Source: Flammula alnicola (lineage: Eukaryota > Basidiomycota > Agaricomycetes > Agaricales > Strophariaceae). From it: a stretch of 64,000 nt of DNA. Below are positions 56,818-64,000 of this stretch, in pieces. Location: positions 62,001 to 126,000 of the forward strand of contig JADNRV010000004.1 in the NCBI GenBank assembly GCA_015499995.1. The letters are read 5' to 3'. The notes under the pieces were generated by a model. It did no database searches, was not told the origin of the DNA, and worked only from the letters and a program-made list of their open reading frames with translations. How positions within the stretch are numbered: position 1 is the stretch's first letter; the number at the start of each line of letters is the position of its first letter. Position numbers and translations under genes: made by a program.

Positions 56818-58921
56818 TGCGATAAGATTCCCGAGGTGCTCAGGGTCGTCGGTAGGGTCAAGATTGGGGCGACAGGGGGGGTTGGTCGATGGCTGTCGAT
56901 GGCGATGGGAACGGCGGCTGACAACGAGGACGACCGGGGCAAAGTCGGATGGATAATAATGTGCTTTTCCACCCACTGGTTCTTGATATTCGAACAGGTT
57001 ATCCTAAAGATAGAGCTGGTACGCGGGGTTTTGTGATGGAAATAAAAGGATACGGCCGCGCGCCAGCTGGGAAATATAGCACAGGAAGAAAAAGATAAGA
57101 ATATAGAGACAAGGAAAGAGAAGGAGAAGGATGGAGGAGAGGACAAGAGGCGGCAGTGGCAAAGCACGTTGTAGAGATCTAGCATCAGATTGATAATCAC
57201 CGTTTAACTTTAGCTCCATCAATATTCCACGTTCCTCGCCCACCTCAATTTTCAATTATCTAACGGTTACGACCTCTTGTGCCTTGATAAAGGTTATTAA
57301 ACCATCATATAAGTGCACACAGAATCTCTCGTAGCTGTCCGGTTTTCTGTTCACAGAGTCTAACACTCTGAGCCTTCAACCTTCAGCTTCAGCCATCGAA
57401 TACTGCTCAATGCCTGTCGACACCGTTCGCGCGCTCTCAGTCTCAAAAATCTAGGCCCCCAACTTTTTTGCAAAGTCTGCCATCATGGATATCATCACCA
57501 TGCTATGATATTTTCTCGCGCATGTGCGTGGGTACTGGTCTCCTGCCGGCTTTACTTCGTCTTTCACATGCTGTCTCGTCGGTTTCTCTGTTCTCAGAGG
57601 TGTCTCCCGGGCCCAAATTACTCCCAAAGGCTAAAGCTCCCTCGTTTTTCTCCCCACACTCCCGCCGCCCTACATAGGCAGACAAACAGCGACGACAATT
57701 GTCCATTGTCCACTGATTCCTCAATACCCCAAGTTTATTGGCGATGCCGCCACTGCAAATGACACAAGACGAACTTACTATATCTTACTTCGGTGTTCAG
57801 ACTCTATCCGACCCTCAACGAGCCAGGTAAATTCCGGATTGCTGCCATTAAACTTGCTCTTTCCCTCCCACCACACGACTTCAAGTCTTCCGAGTCATTT
57901 GTACCGACTCAGGAGGCTTCACGCCGGGTAACATCTTGATGCGCCTTTGCAAACTGCCATGTGGAACGCGGCTATCTAAGCCGATGCTCCATGGAGGCGC
58001 CCGGTGCCTGTAACGGCGGGTGGATGGCATCATGATGAGTCTCTAATCGGATCTCCCTCCTGAGCTTTCAAGGTCGTGATATATCGTGCTTGATATACTG
58101 TACTTACCAGTACCGTACTGGTCAATCTAGTTATCACAATCGGTGCTCGAGCTTTGACCAATCCCATACTTGCATCTGCCGGCTGCCTTCCGATTGATCA
58201 CCGTTGGCGACCATAAATTCCAGACGCTATCTTAGACGCCGACGCTGTCATTGGCCACGACCATCACGAAATAAGCCCGGAGGTCCTGGTCGTGGCTGAT
58301 CTCTGGTCCTGCCGTAGGCACAACGCGAGCCACAGGAACCAAAATAAAATGCTTGCAGACTGAATACAGTATATGTCTGAACCAGTGCGTGTAATCATTC
58401 TTGCTTGGTCGGACTTCACTATTTGCCTTGAAATCGACGCGCTCTTTCTCTTTCTCCAATGCCATATTTTCGAACTTGTCTTTACTCTTACCGACTCCTA
58501 TAATATTTTGGGATGCCCATTTTATCTGGGGGAAGAGTTGACTTGGACGACGCAAAACCGATTGGTAGTATCGCTTCCACCCCCTCGCTAGTCACTGATA
58601 ACCGTTTTAAATTCGGCAGGGGAAAAGAACTGGCTGTAGACCCTCGAATACGATGGCTACAATACGCTATGCATATGCATGAGCCCGTATTCTTTGACTA
58701 AAGTACATTTTAAGGATGTGCACTGTTTGAATGCGACTGAAGAGGCAAAAATAGGTTTACATAAATATGTATAGCATGAAACTGGATTAGTACAGTTCGT
58801 ATAGTAAGTATAACGTCCATCTCAAGTCCGTATGCTCGACTCAATCGACTCGTTTTCGCCATTTTGCACTATTGGACGAGATGAAGGAAGTCATACAGAG
58901 ATTGAGCTGGCCAAGACAAAC
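56818..58921. other. 5' flank of G-alpha and long gene-poor stretch
   Basis: The first 400 bp are the G-alpha upstream region, T/C-rich on the coding strand. From 57.3 to 58.9 kb there are scattered frames of 60-107 codons on both strands (for example RVDLDDAKPIGSIASTPSLV at 58513-58701 plus) without a recognisable family or an exon chain. Decayed gene remnants are possible. Confidence 0.4.
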
Positions 58922-59455
58922 CTAATATATATATGGCTGTCTACCGTTGACCAGCCCAATTCTTCCGATCCGGTACTTCGACGATGCATGAAATTCCCCA
59001 AAGCCAATTACCGTGGTATCTCCGGTGATTGTGCTGTTAATATTCCCCGAGTTCACGTTGTTGTTGTTGGTATGGATTGTGTTGTTGTTGGTCACAGTGT
59101 CCATAAATGTCTGCGACCCGCTGATGGTTTGAAGAGGAGCGACTGGATGCATATGATGCATAGGAGCTGTGGCTGGAGTCGCAGGTGAGGGGGACGACTC
59201 GGAGGCGCACGCATCAGATGCCGTCGTGCTCGGTGAGGAGGGTGTATCGGGAGCCGTCACAGTGTTCCGTGAGGCGTGTATGTCCAAGGTTTCAAGTCTT
59301 GGAACGGGAACCCCGGTGGTAGGGTCAGACTTTGACTTTTTCTTTGGCTTCAAAATTGATGGAAGTTTGAACGCCATTGAAAGTGAGTTCATCGTATGAG
59401 AGGAATGAGAAAATTTGAACAGAGAATATTTTGCTTCTTCATAAGCGAGTTCCAC
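58922..59455 (-). CDS. Asn-rich hypothetical protein, possibly a fragment of an NLR-type gene
   Basis: The frame is MELAYEEAKYSLFKFSHSSH..., or from the inner MAFKLPSILKPKKKSKSDPT. It has a Ser/Thr/Pro-rich middle and an Asn-rich stretch (VTNNNTIHTNNNNVNSGNIN followed by STITGDTTVIGFGEF). Similar 'SGSQTF...T..NN.N' stretches precede NACHT domains in many agaricomycete NLR-like proteins, but no NACHT or other domain follows here. It may be a genuine small protein or a broken N-terminus. A separate 101-codon minus frame upstream (59462-59767) has a hydrophobic start but no recognised domain. Confidence 0.35.
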   Translation of the reverse strand: MELAYEEAKYSLFKFSHSSHTMNSLSMAFKLPSILKPKKKSKSDPTTGVPVPRLETLDIHASRNTVTAPDTPSSPSTTASDACASESSPSPATPATAPMHHMHPVAPLQTISGSQTFMDTVTNNNTIHTNNNNVNSGNINSTITGDTTVIGFGEFHASSKYRIGRIGLVNGRQPYIY

Positions 59456-60150
59456 AAGCTTTTATAGAAAAACGTTAGTGTGCGCACAGGATTTTGAGAT
59501 AGGCACGCAGGGAAGGTTCTGAATGGTAGCGTTCCCAGATGCTGCGCCTCCGTTCTTGTTGGTTTCCAAGACATTCTGGGTCTCGACGGAAAAGACAAAG
59601 ACAAAATGTTTGATACAGTGCACATTGGCCGCCGCGGGGATGTGCAAGATGATCGTCAGGGTATTACGACTTGCGCAGAATTCGAACAAGGTCGCTAGAG
59701 AAAGAACAATGCAGTTTGAATTTGAACACTCGGCTAGGAATAGAACGGAATTTACGTACATGTCCAATATATGTTATTTTGTGTTGGATTCACTTTTCAC
59801 TTGATTCAAGAAAACAAATAAAGGAGTCGGACCGTCGCATTATGACAGTGCAACGAACCTTGCAAACAAGGTAACTTGAATAATGTATTGACAAAGCCTT
59901 CTCCACGCTCGGTTCATAAAGAAGTCCGCGATAACCTTAGTCTACGTAGTATTGAGTGGCTGGCCATCATTCTATCCATCTGAGTTCTGGCACCATTCCT
60001 GTTGTCTTTAGGTTGGAGGTTTAGGAGGGAGCTCACTGTTCAGAATGGCAATTGGCCTTGTGCTATCATGCTGTGTACACGGCGTTGTTCAAATTCCGGA
60101 GGAGTGTGAAGATGCTCATTTTCTAAATACAGAAGACTTCCGTAAGAGTT

Positions 60151-60769
60151 AAATGTCTTCGGGATCTTTCGACTGCCGACCCAGATGACCAGGTCCACAC
60201 TAATTGGTGTTATGGGTGTTTAGATGAGTATATATATGCCACCATTGTAGCACCAAAGACGCATTCATCACATTTCGCATTTGCAACTCTCAGATATTGT
60301 CTAAACATGCGTGATTGTAAGTGTAAATTCCACCCATAACTGATTTGCTTTCATGCACATTATAGTCGAGGGCACTTGGCAAGGCAACGACTTAACTACT
60401 ACCTGGAACCGCCCGGGATCCTCTCCTCGGTCCTTCCAGATGGACTTCAAAATCGATTGGCCGAAGGCTATTATATCAAGAGGCAGGCCTCTACAGGGCC
60501 CTCTCAAGGAGGGGAGAGGCTCATCATGTGGACAAGATTTTACCATCAGCAATGGCCGCTTTGATTTTGAAGGGAAAACTCTTAACTTCGATATGATCTT
60601 CATCGAAGGACACCCGCCGGAGGAATTCTCCGGAGTTTTGAACGCTGATTCAGACGGCATTACATCTATATCGGGAACCATCAAAGTGAAATCAACATGG
60701 TTGCAAGGCAAGCCGCCTACGACGTACAATCTGTATTCCAGGTATCGCGCTTGGGTTACATTACATTAA
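60151..60769 (+). pseudogene. family X copy 3
   Basis: This is a more diverged copy. The second exon is open: VEGTWQGNDLTTTWNRPGSS, SFQMDFKIDWPKAI, GRGSSCGQDFTISNGRFDFE, MIFIEGHPPEEFSGVLNADS, SISGTIKVKSTWLQGKPPTT, YNLYSRYRAWVTLH. In exon 1, 11 bases after ATGTCTTC are missing relative to copy 1. This puts the conserved DQVHTNWCYGCLDEYIYAT out of frame with the start, with a stop soon after. Another start may exist, but none is obvious. Conservation of GKWQG/GTWQG, DFG/DFEGK, EGHPPEEFSG and IKVK between copies 1 and 3 marks the family core. Confidence 0.65.
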
Positions 60770-60974
60770 AGGTGAAAATATTCAGCATCACATCTGCGTA
60801 ATAAATGTTGACGTTCTACTCCATTAGTTTAATCTTTGAGCTGTAGTATTCATGTATCAATAGGTCGACCCCGCCCGATTCTCGTTCTAATACGAACCGA
60901 AGTTTCAAGATACACGCGACTATTCAAGTTGATTAGGGCCGTACGAATGGCTTGATGTTGTTCTTCTTCTGCCT

Positions 60975-61395
60975 GTGTTATTATTAACATAAGTATTCAT
61001 AGTGGTTTCTCAATCTCATGCTGAGACTCACCGCATTCCTTATTGGCATGGCCTTCCTCCAAAGGTAAAGGAACATCAGAGCCATACCCAAGATATACCA
61101 ACACTCTGATTCCTAGAAACTTGGTATACCACGACATTTTTTCGTAAGTGTACCGGTGAAAATCGAACTACTAGTCAAACATCCGAGTCAGCAAACATGA
61201 TTTGGCCGTTCCAATTTAAGTAAGATAGGAACGGACCTTCCATTGTTTGGTTTATCTTTGTATTCTTGCCCGATGTCGAAGTTGAGTTTTTTGTAGTGTT
61301 CCTTGACAAAGTGTGGGTATCCGTTTAAGTTTCTGGGCGCCAAATTTCAATGGACGGCCCGATTGTTGCCCGAGGTTGATCAGATTATAGAGTGA
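60975..61395 (-). repeat. module Y, copy 4
   Basis: It is shorter than the other copies: the middle block (between CAAGAATACAAAGATAAACC and the CGCCAAATTTCAATGG phrase) is partly lost. It lies between family X copy 3 and the next GH47 3' fragment. Confidence 0.6.
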
Positions 61396-61735
61396 CATCA
61401 TTAAGGAGCTCATTCAGCCTCATTCCCGTTTCGTCGCGGTCGCCATCTCTTGCGTTCGCTAAAGCGCCTTCATTGAGTCAGAAATTTGATAACATGCATC
61501 GAATGAATCGTGTAATATGCATTGACGATACAGTTTAGAAGAAGCCTATCACAGTCGAGGGAGTGAAAATGAGGAGCGGATGTGCCTAAAATGAAAAAGA
61601 TCAGGTTCGAGCTTGGAGAGGTTCACAGGAGTACGGTATGCCTCGATCAGTATTGAAGCTTGAGCTTGGAGACGCATTCTTTGAAAGAATTACGATTAGT
61701 TGCTAGAAATGAGAGAACCTTGTGTTCATTCCATC
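61395..61735 (-). pseudogene. GH47 mannosidase 3'-end fragment
   Basis: It carries the flank, last exon phrase (GGCACATCCGCTCCTCATTT on the minus strand) and preceding intron/exon borders, not in frame. It is closely similar to 51465-51745, and follows a HET gene in the same way. Confidence 0.65.
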
Positions 61736-61940
61736 GTCCAACAGCAAACGCAGTGTAAAACAGGCTTTGCAATCAATGCAAAGTGGTACCTGCTGATAAT
61801 GCAGTCGACATCATAGTATGCGGACTAACTGATTTCGTATAGCGCGACAGGCAATCAAGGCCTAGCATAGTCATAGTAGTTGTAGTACATACAGAGTATT
61901 TTACACTTATGAGTCATAACTTCTGCGTCTTGGGGATCCT

Positions 61941-64000
61941 TTACGCCAAAATGATCTCTTTCCACGCTGGTCCTTGCCAGACTAATGACTGGTTCAGGTC
62001 ATTTTTCTCAATGGAGCCCACCGAGACGCGCTCTGCCCACTGTCCTTTTCCATGCCACTCAATCAGCATAACCATGTACTTCCAATCCTCGCTATCTTCC
62101 TGTCCACGGTCCACACTCTTTTCTCTTCCCTCACACAAGAGAATGAATTCATGCTTGCCCGGAACATGACCCTTGCGCCAGCTCTCGTTCACGAAGAGAG
62201 TGCCGACTTCACGGCCATTTCGACCAAAAAATCCAACACGAGAGCGCGTGTTGAAAGTCCTGCTTGTATTGGCTTCGCTCGTCGGTGTGTCGAGGTTGAA
62301 TGTGACGGAGACGGTCCAGAACTGCAAAAATCCCGATCGAGGAGCAGAGTTGAGGATGTCTTTGGTGTACTCTGGTGCATCGACCAATTTCCGAGGTGTC
62401 GGGAGTGTGCGAGAACAGTCGAATGCGAAACGTTTCTGAACAGGACCACCGTAAAAGTTCGTCGAGGATGAGGGCTGCTTAGGGGCCCAGACACGGACAC
62501 ATTCAACCGAGTTATGAGCAACCCGTTCATACCAGATGATCCATGTTCGCTTTGGCAGTGCATTGCGAATCTTCTGAACATCTGGATCATACCAGGACCA
62601 CATTCTCGGCCACGACTCTCCAATCCAGCCAGACCACGACCAGCTCGGAGCACCCGGTCGGCGAGCCTGAGGCACCAATGACGTCCAGAGAAGAAACCAA
62701 TCGAAATAGGCGTCAGGAATTCCGTGACACAAGTGTACTTTGAGCTCTGACTTGATGTAGTTAGAAATTCCAGCGAACGCATTATAAATGTCGGAGTTGT
62801 AGGTAAGAGAGAGTGGTGAATAAGATTGGATCATTCCTTCGAATGTTGAGATATCGTTACTGTCCCTGTCGTCTTGTCCGATCGCTCCTGCAGCGACGCT
62901 CTCATCTTCGAAAACCACGTCTTCACGCCATTGATCAACTTTGCTACATCTGAAGAGGACCTGCCCTCCAATAAAGACGAGGCTGCGTGGTGCAAATTGC
63001 TTCTCTTGAAAGCTAAGCAGTTCATGTTAGCGGAAGCCGAATAATACATCAAGAGAGAGACTCACGTCCAGGCCCTTGTATAATAGGGCGAATCTTTGAC
63101 GTCATTTTGAAATCGTTGTCTGAAAGCCAGTCTAAGCCCTGGCACAACCTCTTCGATAGGCTGGCGTCGCCCACGAGTACCGGGCCGCACGCCGGGCAGA
63201 CCAACAAAGGCGTCCCCTGTTGCCGCCATAATCATAATAAAGCATGCTCCGTAAACGATGTCCATTTTAGAGATCGCCTTCTCCTTGACTGTGGGATCGC
63301 CATCTTGGACAATACACAAGGAATCGACCCACAGATATCGCATTTTCAACTCCCTGACGACCTGCATGGAGTCCAAGATGGTCTGAGGAATCTTGTCGCG
63401 AAACTCCGGTAGGATGAAAGCGCCCGGTAGCTCTAGCTGGTCGATGTTGCTCTTCAACGCCAAGAGCCTGGGTTGTGGTCTGTGCTCATCGGTTCCCCAC
63501 ATGTAACTCAAGGTCGCATATGTGAAATTGTTGAGACCGCGTACGATGCAGTTGTCGACGACATCAATCAAACGAAAGGCCGGTACTTCGTCCGCTACAC
63601 TTCTGACTTCATGGCGGAATAGGGGAGATTTGTTGCAGGATGCGTCATGCCAATTTTCGCACATTGATATCCAGTTCCGTACCATCGCAAAGTCTATTCC
63701 ATCCTCTTTGATTGGCCGTACGAGCTGGAGTTTCGATGAGGTGGGCGCGTCGTTGGCAAGCAATGTGATTTCTGGGAAAACATTGAGCCTTCTACCACCG
63801 ATTCTTTCGCCGTTTCGCTTCTGAGCAGAGGGGCACAGAACGCGAAATTTAGGGGTCTGGTCCGCGGGTCCATCAAAATTGGAGTTTCCTCCATCCGTCA
63901 TCCAGCCTATGCTAGCAGCCAACGGCTGGCCATCTTCGAACGACGGGACGTCAACGCCTCCAAGCGCGGTGAGGACAAGCCGACAAAATGGGCAGTACGA
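61941..64000 (-). CDS. HET-domain protein, copy B (5' end beyond the window)
   Basis: The gene runs from the right edge inward. At the edge it begins in the second CxxC motif (SYCPFCRLVL). The HET blocks follow: FTYATLSYMWGTDE, QVVRELKMRYLWVDSLCIVQ, KMDIVYGACFIMIMAATGDA and YYTRAWT. An intron at about 63067-63016 precedes LQEKQFAPRSLVFIGGQVLF. The C-terminal half is intact to GPAWKEIILA at 61941. No stop or frameshift is seen. Differences from copy A are mostly single residues, concentrated in the acidic linker after VIFEDES/VVFEDES and in the segment 63.8-63.9 kb (WMTDGGNSNFDGPADQTPKF). It is inverted relative to copy A. Confidence 0.9.

Noticed and set aside
1..64000. tRNA, rRNA or CRISPR features
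   Set aside because: I scanned for GTTCRAN-type B boxes, rRNA-like conserved stretches and regular short direct repeats. Candidate phrases such as GGTTCGAGC near 42575 and 61604 are part of GH47-linked flanks and have no cloverleaf.

Overview
The window looks like a chromosome segment from a mushroom-forming basidiomycete (Agaricomycetes). The genes carry many short introns of about 50-75 bp with GT-AG borders. Families typical of that group are present: HET-domain proteins, F-box proteins, a divergent G-alpha, GH47 mannosidase, carboxypeptidase S10, a Helitron and a MULE. I saw no bacterial or organellar features, and no rRNA or tRNA gene that I could support.

Layout of the left part (1-38.8 kb). 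A conserved unknown gene runs off the left edge (1-1660, minus). It is followed by a Mutator-like element (2847-6523) with a SWIM-type transposase. Then come an Rgp1 homologue (6955-10461, plus), an F-box pseudogene beside an F-box-like gene (11.1-13.7 kb), and a HET-domain pseudogene split by a Helitron (14.0-16.7 kb). Next are a chimeric phosphatidylserine decarboxylase pseudogene (16.7-17.7 kb), a small secreted cysteine-containing protein (18.4-19.0 kb) and three decayed histone H2A copies in tandem (20.7-21.6 kb). The intact housekeeping block follows: GH47 mannosidase (22.1-24.7), mitochondrial phosphatidylserine decarboxylase PSD1 (26.3-28.2), a WDR59/Sea3 homologue of the SEACAT/GATOR2 complex (29.3-34.4), a small membrane protein (34.6-35.3) and serine carboxypeptidase (36.9-38.8).

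The right part (38.9-64 kb) is a mosaic of segmental duplications. A few modules recur in different orders and orientations: family X (unknown protein, 3 copies, all apparently damaged), module Y (4 copies), module Z (3 copies), the 3' end of GH47 (3 fragments plus one whole pseudogene), HET genes (2 intact-looking copies, a 3' fragment here, and the split copy at 14 kb), and G-alpha (one gene, one fragment, one duplicated 3' flank). Related copies act as empty-site controls for three insertions: a Helitron (exact A/T site), a 481-bp TA-flanked MITE, and a 115-bp poly(A)-tailed retroposon with a 12-bp target duplication.

The most unusual single observation is in the G-alpha gene. Its conserved C-terminal helix can only be read in frame if a single-nucleotide exon (55033) is spliced between two introns. 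No multi-gene operon-like system is visible. The functional genes are independent housekeeping, secretory and recognition genes, set in a region where HET-type genes and fragments of neighbours have been repeatedly copied.
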